Shown piece after piece: positions 24,556 through 33,982 of a DNA stretch of 64,000 bases. The notes beneath the pieces are model-generated. The model saw nothing but the letters and a program-made list of their open reading frames with translations. It was not told where the DNA came from and searched no databases. Position numbers and translations under genes: made by a program. The DNA lies in NCBI GenBank assembly GCA_029260765.1, contig JAJDCP010000003.1, positions 31,844 to 95,843 on the forward strand, read 5' to 3'. How positions within the stretch are numbered: position 1 is the first letter of the stretch; every line of letters begins with the position of its first letter. This DNA comes from Planctomycetota bacterium. GTDB lineage: Bacteria; Planctomycetota; J058; JAJDCP01.

Positions 24556-25404
24556 TCAACCGCGCCGGCCCTCCCTGCCGAGCCCTCGGGAGACGGCAGC
24601 GACAAAGTCGAGCTCGTCTGCGAGCAAGCCACGTGCGTGCTTCAGCGCGCGCACACCAGGCTTGAACGGCTCCCCGAAGCGCCGCTTGTAGAGCACAGGT
24701 AGAACCAGCCCGAGTCGGTCTGCGAGACGCGCCAGATCCTGAGCATAGGTCTCGGTGAACAAGACCGCCGAACACGACAACACGCGCTCGGTGGCTTCGG
24801 CGACGTCGTAGGTCCTCGAGAACATATGCAGCTGCGCCAAAAGGTGCGGCTTGGGGACCCGCCCCAGAAAGTCGCAGAAGTCCGCGCCGAGACTCTCGAT
24901 CTCCTCACGCATCAGCTCCCCGTAGGGCTCCCTCGCCGAGGCCGCAGGATCGTCGCGTACAAAGCGAAGGTAGCGGTAGTAGGAAAGCAGTCGCTGGATG
25001 GGGTCCCGCAAGATCGTGACCGTGAAGGTCGCGTCGGGCAAATTCAGGGTATGCGCGGAATGATGTCCGTTGGCGAACAGGTACTGCCCCCGCTCGATCA
25101 AGGCAGGATCATGGCGCACAAAAACGTGCTCACCCCGGCGCGCGCAACACGGCTCGCCGAAGCCCGCCAGTTCGAGCCCGCCCAGCGCCCAGAAGGCCGC
25201 ATTGAGGCTGGTCCCCGCCGTCTTGCGCACGTGGTAGTGGAAGACCCGCCGGTAGCCCCCTGGCAAACGGTAGCCTGCGCACGCCCTGCGGATGCGCCAC
25301 CGTTCGAGCCACTGCTGGGCCGCTGTGCTTGCCCTGCGAAACATGGTCTGAAGCCTGCTCACGACACCTCTGAGTCGGCGAATGTGCTCCGCGGACGCCC
25401 GCAT
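24556..25404 (-). CDS. Sulfotransferase family 2-like protein (carbohydrate type)
   Basis: Resembles the HNK-1/chondroitin-type sulfotransferases. FHYHVRKTAGTSLNAAF near residue 54-70 is the 5'-PSB motif, and TILRDPIQRLLSYYRYLRF (about 130-150) is the 3'-PB motif followed by the usual helix. Length 282. It is distinct in sequence from the convergent sulfotransferase. The start is uncertain: ATG at 25404 gives an Arg-rich N-terminus; a later ATG at 25344 is possible. No strong Shine-Dalgarno is present for either. It is divergent from the anchored multi-repeat protein at 25569. Confidence 0.8.
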   Translation of the reverse strand: MRASAEHIRRLRGVVSRLQTMFRRASTAAQQWLERWRIRRACAGYRLPGGYRRVFHYHVRKTAGTSLNAAFWALGGLELAGFGEPCCARRGEHVFVRHDPALIERGQYLFANGHHSAHTLNLPDATFTVTILRDPIQRLLSYYRYLRFVRDDPAASAREPYGELMREEIESLGADFCDFLGRVPKPHLLAQLHMFSRTYDVAEATERVLSCSAVLFTETYAQDLARLADRLGLVLPVLYKRRFGEPFKPGVRALKHARGLLADELDFVAAVSRGLGREGRRG

Positions 25405-25494
25405 CCGTGACCTGGGCCAACGCGGCCGCCTGCCCTGGTAGTGTACGGGTTGCTCCGCATGGATTGGACCCCCCAATGGAATCGGAGTGCGGGC

Positions 25495-25536
25495 TTGACG
25501 GCGAGAGCGGAATAGCCTATACGACAACCTGTCGTA
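25495..25536 (+). promoter_or_regulatory. Promoter with overlapping palindrome
   Basis: TTGACG (25495-25500), 17-bp spacer, TATACG (25518-25523). A perfect 7-bp inverted repeat TACGACA/TGTCGTA with 3-nt spacer (25520-25536) covers the -10 box and the expected start of transcription, the usual place for a repressor operator. Confidence 0.6.
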
Positions 25537-25568
25537 CACGACGCCAACACACCAATCCCGAGGCCCCG

Positions 25569-28367
25569 ATGCGCGGCAAGGAAACTCTGATCGGCCTGCT
25601 CCTGGGACTCCTGGCCCTGGCAGGTCTGTTCCTCCTACGCCCGTCTCCGAAGCCGGAGGCGGACCCGGAACGCGAGCAGCGCCACCCGGTGGAGCAACCC
25701 CGAGAGCCCCAGCAGGCCGATGAACCCGCCCCGGCGCAGCCCGCCGCTGCACCGATCAGCGATCCGCCCCCTGCGGAGGAACCCGCGCCGGTCGCGGCCG
25801 TCCCTGCCGCCGAAGAGATCCCCCTCCCCGAGCTCCCGCCTGTACAGCTGCCATCCGTCACCGGCGTCACGCTGCGAGGCACTGTGACGGCAGACCAGCA
25901 GCCCCTCGGACAGGTTGAGCTGGTGCTGCTTCCCCCATCCAACGACAAGCGGAAACAGAGGCCCCCGCCCCTGGCCAGCACCTCAACAGACGCCCTGGGC
26001 AACTACCGTTTTCTCGGGCTGGAGGGTGGCACCAACCTGGTCTTGGAGGTCCGGACTGAGGCACACGTCAACCAACGTGCCACGGTCCAACTGCCCAAGA
26101 GCGGTGAGTTGGTGCGCGACTTCCAACTTCTACCGGGCAGCCAGCTGAACGGCTGGGTTCGGGACAAAGCCGGCCGGGGACTCGCCGGTATGTTGGTCGA
26201 GGCCGCAGGCAAACAGAACCCCAACACGGTGGCTGTTTCCCAGCAAGACGGCAGCTTCCAGCTGAACGGCCTGCCCCTGAGCGGACAGTACATCACGGCC
26301 CGCGATCCTGAAGGGGTCTTCGTCAGCCCCGGCTATCAGAGCGTCAGCGTCGGGGCGTATGACCTGTTGCTGGTGATGCTCCGTGCGGCAAGCCTGCACG
26401 GGCAGGTCAGCGACACCGCCGGCCGTCCCCTGGCCTCGGTCCGGATCGGCATCCAAGCCGCAAAAGAATACGTCCCCTCCCGCTTCACCCACTCGGACAG
26501 TCTCGGGGGCTTCGTGTTCTCGAGCCTGCAGGCCGGAGACTACACGCTGACCGCGGCCACACCCGGCTATGCCGAGCTCAGCGCGTCGGGCATCGAGGTG
26601 GAAGAAGAACGGGAGACCTGGCTCGACGTGGTGTTGGAGCGCGGCGCGACCCTGCGCGGGCAGGTGGTCGACTCGTTCGGAGATGCCGTGGAAGGTGTGG
26701 CGGTGGTCCGCGTGCCGAGCACCATGCAGAGTTGGGGCAGCAAAGCCGACAGCTATGTGGAGGAAAACGTCCGCTCTCTGGGACCGGCAGTCGGCAGCGA
26801 GGAGGCAGAGGCCCCCGCGCTTCCCGAACAGTTCCTCGGCCTGATCTTCGACCATACCGGCGCCGATGGCCGCTTTGTGCTCGCAGGCCTGGGCGATGGC
26901 AGCCACCGCCTGCTGGCCCTCTCCGACGACTTCCCGACGGGCCGGGCCACGGTCGTGGTGCGTGACGGTTCCGACCCCGAGCCGCTGCTCTTCGAGCTAC
27001 AGTCCGCGGGCAGCGTCGCGGGCCAGATTGTGGACGAAATGGGACGACCCGTGGCCGGCGCCCGGGTGGTGGCCAGCGGTAGCCTGCGGCTCGGCAACGA
27101 GGCCATCAGCGACGCATCCGGCCACTACCAGATCACCCGCCTGGGCGCGGGGCTCACCACGATCACCGCCTACGAGGCCGGAGGAGGGCCCAGGAAGAAC
27201 CAGCGCTCGGTCAGCGCAGAGGTGGAGATCCTGCTCGCCGAAGAGGCCTCCCTGGACCTGCGTTTCAGCGCGGGCGTCGAGGTGCGCGGGCGCCTTGTGC
27301 GAGGAGGGCAGCCGCAGGCCTCAACCTCCATCTTGTTCAACCTCGTCGAAGCTACTCGCGCGTCCGACGAAGACCTGAACCGGGGCACAACCACCGACGA
27401 GGCCGGACGCTTCACGCTTGCGCATATGGAACCCGGAAGCTATCAGGTGCTGGTCTTCAGCGGAGGCAAGGAGACGACCGTGTTGAGCGCGACGATTCCC
27501 GCGGGCTCGCCGGTGGTCGAGCTGCCCGATCTGGTCATGCCTCTGACCCGCTTGTCCGGTGTGGTCGTGGACGCCGCCAGCGGTGAGCCTCTGAAATCCG
27601 TCGGTGTCGGATTGCGGGTCGCCGGGTCCCTCGAAGCTGCTGGCGGGCATTGGATGGACGACCTGGCGGGTTACTCGCTGACCACACCCGAGGGTGAGTT
27701 CGAACTCATTGGTATGGGGAGCGGTTCCTTTTCATTGCAAGTCAGGAACCAGGGCTACATTCCCTGGTGGCAAGACCTGCAGCTACTCGAAGGCGCCGAG
27801 CTGACGGGCATGCGGATCGCCCTGGAGCGAGGCCTCAGCCTGCAAGGCTCAGTGCTCCTGCCCGACGGGACCCCGACTCCCACCCGGGTCATCGGCCGCT
27901 GCCTCGACGACGACGCCGCGGCCCCAGCCCTGTCGGTCAGCGGCAGCTTCTCTGCCGATGGCAGCTATCAGCTGGCTGGGCTGGTGCCCAGTCGGCGCTA
28001 CGCCATCTGGGCCGCCCGCCCGGGTTTCGCCCCCGCCCGGGTCGTGGTGCAGCCGAACGCGGACGCCGACCTCGACCTCGAGCTCGGCGAAGCTTGCAGC
28101 TTGCAGCTGACGGTCAGCGAGAACGGCCAGCCGGTGGCAGGGGCCCAGGCCTGGCTGTTCTTCCCTGACGGCGCGACAGCCGTGCCCCCCGGGACCGATG
28201 CCTGGCCCACCGCCACCTCGACCAGCGGTACATTGCAGCTCGAGGACCTGGCCGCGGGGAACTACCGCGTCTTCATCTCGACCGACTCCCACCAGCTGGA
28301 GCGCCCAGTGCTTGTGACACAGAACCAAGTCACAGAGCTGCATGTGGACCTGGGAACGACGGAGTAG
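25569..28367 (+). CDS. Membrane-anchored carboxypeptidase-regulatory-like multi-repeat protein
   Basis: 932 residues. An N-terminal membrane helix (ETLIGLLLGLLALAGLFLL) is followed by a Pro/Glu/Ala-rich linker (30-100) and about ten transthyretin/CarboxypepD-reg-like Ig-fold units, recognisable by repeated G-V-V-D/G-x-P-V-A-G-A-x-V and D-x-x-G-x-Y/F-x-L-x-x-L-x-x-G patterns (for example GQIVDEMGRPVAGARVV, SDASGHYQITRLGAG). Such repeats bind or stiffen and are not themselves enzymes. The protein is probably anchored in the inner membrane and extends into the periplasm. GAGG lies before the ATG; a promoter with operator-like palindrome is upstream. Confidence 0.85.
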   Translation: MRGKETLIGLLLGLLALAGLFLLRPSPKPEADPEREQRHPVEQPREPQQADEPAPAQPAAAPISDPPPAEEPAPVAAVPAAEEIPLPELPPVQLPSVTGVTLRGTVTADQQPLGQVELVLLPPSNDKRKQRPPPLASTSTDALGNYRFLGLEGGTNLVLEVRTEAHVNQRATVQLPKSGELVRDFQLLPGSQLNGWVRDKAGRGLAGMLVEAAGKQNPNTVAVSQQDGSFQLNGLPLSGQYITARDPEGVFVSPGYQSVSVGAYDLLLVMLRAASLHGQVSDTAGRPLASVRIGIQAAKEYVPSRFTHSDSLGGFVFSSLQAGDYTLTAATPGYAELSASGIEVEEERETWLDVVLERGATLRGQVVDSFGDAVEGVAVVRVPSTMQSWGSKADSYVEENVRSLGPAVGSEEAEAPALPEQFLGLIFDHTGADGRFVLAGLGDGSHRLLALSDDFPTGRATVVVRDGSDPEPLLFELQSAGSVAGQIVDEMGRPVAGARVVASGSLRLGNEAISDASGHYQITRLGAGLTTITAYEAGGGPRKNQRSVSAEVEILLAEEASLDLRFSAGVEVRGRLVRGGQPQASTSILFNLVEATRASDEDLNRGTTTDEAGRFTLAHMEPGSYQVLVFSGGKETTVLSATIPAGSPVVELPDLVMPLTRLSGVVVDAASGEPLKSVGVGLRVAGSLEAAGGHWMDDLAGYSLTTPEGEFELIGMGSGSFSLQVRNQGYIPWWQDLQLLEGAELTGMRIALERGLSLQGSVLLPDGTPTPTRVIGRCLDDDAAAPALSVSGSFSADGSYQLAGLVPSRRYAIWAARPGFAPARVVVQPNADADLDLELGEACSLQLTVSENGQPVAGAQAWLFFPDGATAVPPGTDAWPTATSTSGTLQLEDLAAGNYRVFISTDSHQLERPVLVTQNQVTELHVDLGTTE

Positions 28368-28409
28368 TGCCGTAGCGCGATTTTTCGGGACAGGCCGCAG
28401 CCCACCGCC

Positions 28410-29486
28410 TCATCCCAGCCAGGGCACGCGATGGTCTACCCCCAGGCTGGCCAGGCAGTCGACTCCCAGCTCGACTTCGAGCGCTCCCGCCCCCGACTTC
28501 AGCTGCTGGGACTCCAGCTTCTGCAGGCCGAGCAGCCGCCAGGTGAAGGTCTCGGGCAGCCGCCCCCCAGCGCCACAGCTCTTGCTGCGATGGCGCACGC
28601 TGAGGCCCCGCGCGGCCGTCCCTTCGAGCTGCGGGACCCAGATCGTGAAGGAGGTGTGCTGGCCTTCCAGCTGTGAGCCGCAGAAGTCGTAGAACAGGCG
28701 GTAGGACTTACCTGCGATGCTCGCATCGACGGTCATCGTGAACTGCAGAAAGACACACGCCACCGTCTGGTAGGTGTCGTGAATCCCCGCCCGCAGGATG
28801 TGCTCGTCCGCCTGTTTGCGGGCCTGCTGACGTTGGATCTCGACCAGGTCCAGCGAACAGCCCCGTCCTTCGGCGGCCGCCGCCTCGGCCTGCTTGTGGG
28901 CCTCGGTGAGCGCCGCTTCATGGTTCGCCTTCCAGCGCTCTTCTTCCCGCTCGGCGGCCCGCACCCGACGGACTTCGCTGGTCGCCTCGATGGCGCGGCG
29001 CAACGCGGTCTGCTGCGCGTTGAGGCCGGCTTCGACCTCCTTACGCAAGGAAGAGAAGTCCCCCTCGCTGGCGCGCAGGGCGGCGAGCTTGTCTGCCAGC
29101 GCCGATCCCTCGAGCAGCTTGCGACGTTCACGCCGCACCAGCCGCCGACAGCGCCGGTAGACGCCTTCGTTGAGGCGGGTGATACGCCCCAGCTCGGTCG
29201 TGATCCCGTGGTTGATCGCCGCGGCCGGGTCGGCGCACAGTGCGTCCAAGCGCCGCAGGAAACGCGTCCACTCCGGGCGCCCGGGGTCGTCGCGCTCGAG
29301 CAACGGGCCGAGGTTGGAGACGTGGCGCAAGAAGTCGCCCCGCAGCGTGCTGTTCAGGTCTGAGGGGACCACTGGGGGCCGGCCCAGCTCCGGTGGGGGC
29401 GCGATCTGTTTGCGGTCGAAGCTGTCGAGCAGCCGAGCGGCGGCGAAACTGCCGGCCGTACTGCCTGTCGCGGTGCTACTGGTCAT
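28410..29486 (-). CDS. Coiled-coil protein of the injection-cargo-like operon, unknown function
   Basis: 358 residues, no signal peptide or membrane helix. A largely helical N-terminal two thirds ends in a coiled coil rich in Arg/Glu (about 110-225: RRCRRLVRRERRKLLEG to EEERWKANHEAALTEAHK). The C-terminal 120 residues are predicted beta (FLQFTMTVDASIAGKSYRLFY onward) and recall the beta-rich end of the giant protein encoded just upstream. GGAGG sits 7 bases before the ATG, 36 bp after the giant gene. It may be a chaperone, immunity or tip partner of that protein; no family is recognised. Confidence 0.7.
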   Translation of the reverse strand: MTSSTATGSTAGSFAAARLLDSFDRKQIAPPPELGRPPVVPSDLNSTLRGDFLRHVSNLGPLLERDDPGRPEWTRFLRRLDALCADPAAAINHGITTELGRITRLNEGVYRRCRRLVRRERRKLLEGSALADKLAALRASEGDFSSLRKEVEAGLNAQQTALRRAIEATSEVRRVRAAEREEERWKANHEAALTEAHKQAEAAAAEGRGCSLDLVEIQRQQARKQADEHILRAGIHDTYQTVACVFLQFTMTVDASIAGKSYRLFYDFCGSQLEGQHTSFTIWVPQLEGTAARGLSVRHRSKSCGAGGRLPETFTWRLLGLQKLESQQLKSGAGALEVELGVDCLASLGVDHRVPWLG

Positions 29487-29522
29487 GATGTCTCCTCCAG
29501 GGCTGCATCGTTTTCTCTGCGC

Positions 29523-32500
29523 TCAATCGCCGCGGTAGCCGTCGTCCATTCCCCAGCGTCCTTCGGGCCGGCCTTCGGTCTTGCTCTGGAACAGGACCAT
29601 CGCCGGGCAACCGCCGCTCTTGCGGGCCTGCAGCTGGACTTTTTTCCACTTCGACTTCCAGGGTTGCTTGAAGTCCTTATCGAAAGGCTTGGTGACCTCC
29701 AGGTAGAGCTCGCAGTTGTTGCCGTCGAGCTCGATAAACCCTTCGAGGCTCTTCGCCAGCGCATCGACGTCGAACTGGATCTCATAGGCCGGGTAGCCGC
29801 CGACGTGGCGCACGGCCACCGTGCGCCCTCGGGCCCCGGCGTCACAGGGGAACTTGGCCGGATCGACCTCGATCTCGAAGCTCTTCTGGCCCTTGTACGG
29901 CACGTCGTCGTCGTTTCCGAAGTCGGCGCCGATGCCGTCGCATTCGCGGAAACGCAACAGCAGCTTCTCACTGCGGAACCAGCGCAGGCTGACGGTGCGG
30001 CTGTAGAGGGCTGTGGCCCACGGTCCCGCCGACCGCCGGTCTACCCGACGCTGGCTGATGTCCCGGTAGGCCGCCAGCTCGGCGCTGTGGGTTTCTTCGC
30101 TGTAGATCTCGAGGTGGCCCAGGCTCTCGTACCAGTTCCACATCAGCTGCTCTTTCTCGAGCTCTTCCTGGTTGCACCAGGCGTAGATCATCACGCCGAT
30201 GGCGACCAAAGCAGCCCCGATCGCCAGGGGTACGCCGATGCCGCTGCTCGCGGTCACGCCGGCGAAAGCCAGCAGCGACATGGTCGAGCCCACCAGGCCC
30301 ACCATCGCCGCTCCCAGGGAGACGGCATCGAGTGTGTTCTGCAACGCGTAGCCCTGACTGTGGGAGTTCCCAAAGTCGATCACCGCCAGCACCACGCCCA
30401 GCGCATCGCCCAACACCCCGATGGCCTTGAGGGTGCTGCGGAAGCCCGCCCAGGAGCCGGCCCGCAGGGCTTCATCGCTCAGCTCTCTGCCCAGGCGCGA
30501 GAGCACCATGCGCCCCAGCGGGACCGCAACATCTTCGATGGCGGCGAGGATCGCGCACATCTCGCTGGTGGCCTGGCCGACCACGTAGAAGGTGTCGCGG
30601 CCGGCATGTCTCTCGGCGACCTGGCTCAAACTGTAGAGGCCCAGCCCGATGCTGACGATGCCGAAGGCGGCATCGACCTTGCCGGGAGGGGCGGACAGAC
30701 CCTGCTGGATGTTCTCCATCGACTGTTGCAGGTTTTTGATGGCGGATGAGACCCCCTGCTTGATCTCAGGCATCGCCTGGCCGATGGTGCCGCCCTTCAA
30801 CTTGCGGAAGAACTCGCAGCCCAGCCAGTCCAGATTTTTCAGCGGGGCCAGCAGCTTCGCCAGCTCGGAGAACACGCTCACCCCCTGCTTGGTCGGGCCG
30901 CCCAAAGCCTTGAGAAGGCTGACGATGGGGAAATTTTTGGGGAAGCTGCCGGGCTCGGCGCTGCCGAACAAGCGGGCGCGTTGCTCGGGATCGAGGGAGT
31001 TGGCCAGCAGCTCGGCCCCGACGTCGAGGAATTCGAGATAGGCCTCGAAACGGCTCCGGGCGACGGCGCGCTCGGCTTCGGGCACCAGCACATCGAGCAG
31101 AGCGCCCCAGCCGTGCATCAGCTGGGCAACGTCGTCGGAGAAACGGCTCTTCAGCAGACCGCCGTAGGCATAGACCAGCGTGCGGTCGAAGCGCTCACGT
31201 AGCTCGGCATCTGCGAGGATCTTCCCCAGGTCTGCCTGCAGCAGGTTCTTCCGCAGCTTGGCGACCGACTCTTTGTCGACCAGGCACTCGACGTCCGTGC
31301 CCGGATCGAGGGTCAGCAACACCGCGCGCCACATCAGCAGCTCGGCGCGCGCGAGCGGATCGCCCAGCTCAGCGAGGAAGTCGTGCGGGAACAGTTTTTT
31401 CTGCCCGAAGGGGAAACCTGGCGGAGGTAGGGACACATAGATCAGGCGTTGCCCGCTGCCCGAGGCAAAGGGGTCGCTGCCGTAGGTCCATGAAAGGCGG
31501 GCCCCTTCGGCGACGCGCTCTTTGAGGGCTTCGCTCAGGCGTTGATAGGCAGCGTGTAGACCGAGCAGATAGCGGACGCGGATCACCTTGCGCACCAAGC
31601 GGATGCGCTGCGCCCTTCCCAGGGAGATCCCCAACACATCGTGCAGCGGCTGCGTCTGCGCGGCCAGCTCAAAATAGGCGTCCAGCAGGCCCGGGCCCTG
31701 TTCGCCCGCAAAGGCCAGGCTGACGGCGAGGTGGTCTTCTTCGGCGGGTTTCTCGCTAGCAAGGAACTTCTGTAGACTGCGGACTCGGCCGTGCATGCCC
31801 AGTACGGCTTGCTCGACTTCACAGTTCCTCTGGCTACAACGCGAGGCGCTGCGTGGCAAGCCCACTGAGTAGCTCCGCTGCAAGAGAGCCTGGTCATGCA
31901 GATCGAAGAAGGCCTGCTCTACTGCGCCGCGTTGTTCTTTGAGCCAGCTGGCGTGGGCGGGTTTCAGCCGGACCGACGAGCTGGACGCGGGCCCGTATTT
32001 CTTCTCGATGCCATGCTGGTACATCATCGCCCGACCCAGCGCGGCGTCGCCGTAGCGGCAAGGGATCCGCTTATTGAGGCCCAGCGTTTTCGCGGCCTTC
32101 TCGGAGCAGGCCTTGGCGATCGCGTCGATCATCTGCTTGCGGCTGGCATCGAGGCGCGCCTTGCGGGCTTGCAGGTCTCTGCGCAGAGCATCCGGTTTCA
32201 TCGGGCCATAGAAGGTGTCGTAGCGGCCGATGTGGCGCTTGATGTCTTCGCACTGGTGGGCGCGTTTCTGCAGCGCTGACTGCTCTTCGGCGACGCGCGC
32301 CATGATGGTCTGGTTGTCTCCGTCGCTGCGGGCGATCTGCTCACCGGTCTTGCGCAGGGAGGCCACCAGGCGATCGCGCTCGATCTTGATCTGCTCGATC
32401 ATGCTGTCATGGGCCGAGGCTTCGTCGGCCTGGACCGAGGCCTGCGCTTCGAAGTGTTGCTTCTCGAGGCGCAGGCTGGCGCGCTCCTCGTTGTCTGGCC

Positions 32501-33953
32501 TGCAGGCCGCTTCGAAGTCGCGCCGTACGGCCGCCTGACAGTCGCTGAGCAGGGTGCGTGCCCGCAGGCTGATCTGGCAGAGATCATCCAGCAGGCCCAG
32601 GCTCAAGCGGTCGACGACCGAACGTTGCGCGGCAGGTTCTTTGTGGCGCCGCTGGCGCTCGTGCTCCAGGGCAGCGTCGAGGCGCTCGAAGACCTCCGTG
32701 AGCGGCGCATCGCTGTTGAGGGCCTGGTTTAGGCCGGCGTCGAGCTGCGGCCGCAGCAGCTGGTCCAGCAGCCGTACTGAGACCTCGAGTTGCAGCTCGG
32801 CCCGCTGCTCCGCGCTCAGTTGCGCGGCATGGGCTGCGAGGTCCTGCTCGAAGTCGTCCACACCTACCCGCGTCGCCAGGCGGTCTTTGGCGAGCAGGCC
32901 GTAGTGGCCGGCCTTGCGCTGCTGCTCGAGGTATTCGCGGTACGAGCGGGAGGTGAGCAGCTCGAGGCGCGCGCCGACCTCACGGGCCTGCTTCAGCGCG
33001 GCGTCACTGCGTTGGCGGGCTTCGCTGCGCTGGCGGGTGTGGTCGGCGATCAGCGCATCCGCGTCCTTGATCGCATCCATGCCCGCCAGGGTGTCTTCGG
33101 GCACGGGTTGTCGCGCATCGAAGCCCTGGTCGAGCACCGCGTCGATCCAGACCAGCTGCCCTTCGACGCGCGACCGGGCCGCACGCAGGCACTGCAGATC
33201 GTCCCAGATTCCATGGCCGGCGCGCGTCTCGAGCCGCCTCCGCAGTTTCGCCAGCTCTTGATTGGCGGCACGCGCTGCGGCGCTGTGTTGGGAGTACGCC
33301 TGTTCGAGGGCCAGCGACCAGGGAATCAGGCGCTGCTGAGCTGCTTTGACAAGCTCTTGCAGCTGCATACAGGCCTCAAAGCCCCAACTCTCCACGGCGT
33401 CGAGGTCTTCGCGCTCCTGGTCAGCGAGGCGGCGCAAGAGCGCGCTGATGTCGTCACCGATCCAGGAGAAGACCTCTCCCTGGAAGCGTCCATCGTCGAG
33501 CAGGTCTTCAGCGGCCTCGCCGATCACGTCGTGGTAGGTCTCCCAGGCCCGCTCGACCTCGCGGATGAAGCCTCGGCCCTGCGCGTGGTCAGCCCGGAGT
33601 TGCGCGGCCCTGGCCTGAACGGTCGGCCAGGCCGCCGTGAAGCCGACGGCCGCCAGAAACGTCTCAGCCTGCAGGCTGTCCGCGGGAGCGCCCCCACCGC
33701 CGGGCAGTGCGGTGGAACGCCCTTCGGCCAACAGCCAGTCCTCGAAGGGAGGGACGCGTCTCCACTCCTGGCCAAAGTGGGCGAGCCGATGGTTCGTCGT
33801 CCTGCCTTCTTCGCGCACGGCCTGCAGTTGCTTCTCGAGCTCTGCCAGCTGCTGCTCGAGTGCGTGCTTGCGACTGGCCAGCGTCTGCCGGGTGCTGTCG
33901 TCGATGCGCGCGGCAGCCGTGGTGCTGTTGTTTGCGGGTGCGGTGGTCGGCAT
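29523..33953 (-). CDS. Giant coiled-coil protein with glycine-rich membrane hairpin, candidate secreted effector
   Basis: 1476 residues, no signal peptide. Residues about 20-580 are mostly coiled coil with Ala/Arg/Gln-rich helices; 600-1090 is a mixed globular part. Near 1240-1330 a pair of hydrophobic, small-residue-rich segments (SLGAAMVGLVGSTMSLLAF and GVPLAIGAALVAIGVMIYA) forms a likely membrane hairpin like those of pore-forming colicins and type VI effectors; the last 130 residues are beta-rich. The ATG at 33953 has GAGG eight bases upstream; a GTG at 33986 overlapping the preceding stop is an alternative. It lies between an Ig/SpaA-like gene and a coiled-coil gene in one operon. Role as an effector is an inference from architecture. 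Confidence 0.7.
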   Translation of the reverse strand: MPTTAPANNSTTAAARIDDSTRQTLASRKHALEQQLAELEKQLQAVREEGRTTNHRLAHFGQEWRRVPPFEDWLLAEGRSTALPGGGGAPADSLQAETFLAAVGFTAAWPTVQARAAQLRADHAQGRGFIREVERAWETYHDVIGEAAEDLLDDGRFQGEVFSWIGDDISALLRRLADQEREDLDAVESWGFEACMQLQELVKAAQQRLIPWSLALEQAYSQHSAAARAANQELAKLRRRLETRAGHGIWDDLQCLRAARSRVEGQLVWIDAVLDQGFDARQPVPEDTLAGMDAIKDADALIADHTRQRSEARQRSDAALKQAREVGARLELLTSRSYREYLEQQRKAGHYGLLAKDRLATRVGVDDFEQDLAAHAAQLSAEQRAELQLEVSVRLLDQLLRPQLDAGLNQALNSDAPLTEVFERLDAALEHERQRRHKEPAAQRSVVDRLSLGLLDDLCQISLRARTLLSDCQAAVRRDFEAACRPDNEERASLRLEKQHFEAQASVQADEASAHDSMIEQIKIERDRLVASLRKTGEQIARSDGDNQTIMARVAEEQSALQKRAHQCEDIKRHIGRYDTFYGPMKPDALRRDLQARKARLDASRKQMIDAIAKACSEKAAKTLGLNKRIPCRYGDAALGRAMMYQHGIEKKYGPASSSSVRLKPAHASWLKEQRGAVEQAFFDLHDQALLQRSYSVGLPRSASRCSQRNCEVEQAVLGMHGRVRSLQKFLASEKPAEEDHLAVSLAFAGEQGPGLLDAYFELAAQTQPLHDVLGISLGRAQRIRLVRKVIRVRYLLGLHAAYQRLSEALKERVAEGARLSWTYGSDPFASGSGQRLIYVSLPPPGFPFGQKKLFPHDFLAELGDPLARAELLMWRAVLLTLDPGTDVECLVDKESVAKLRKNLLQADLGKILADAELRERFDRTLVYAYGGLLKSRFSDDVAQLMHGWGALLDVLVPEAERAVARSRFEAYLEFLDVGAELLANSLDPEQRARLFGSAEPGSFPKNFPIVSLLKALGGPTKQGVSVFSELAKLLAPLKNLDWLGCEFFRKLKGGTIGQAMPEIKQGVSSAIKNLQQSMENIQQGLSAPPGKVDAAFGIVSIGLGLYSLSQVAERHAGRDTFYVVGQATSEMCAILAAIEDVAVPLGRMVLSRLGRELSDEALRAGSWAGFRSTLKAIGVLGDALGVVLAVIDFGNSHSQGYALQNTLDAVSLGAAMVGLVGSTMSLLAFAGVTASSGIGVPLAIGAALVAIGVMIYAWCNQEELEKEQLMWNWYESLGHLEIYSEETHSAELAAYRDISQRRVDRRSAGPWATALYSRTVSLRWFRSEKLLLRFRECDGIGADFGNDDDVPYKGQKSFEIEVDPAKFPCDAGARGRTVAVRHVGGYPAYEIQFDVDALAKSLEGFIELDGNNCELYLEVTKPFDKDFKQPWKSKWKKVQLQARKSGGCPAMVLFQSKTEGRPEGRWGMDDGYRGD

Positions 33954-33982
33954 GATGCGGTCCTCTTTCCCTGGGTGGTGGC

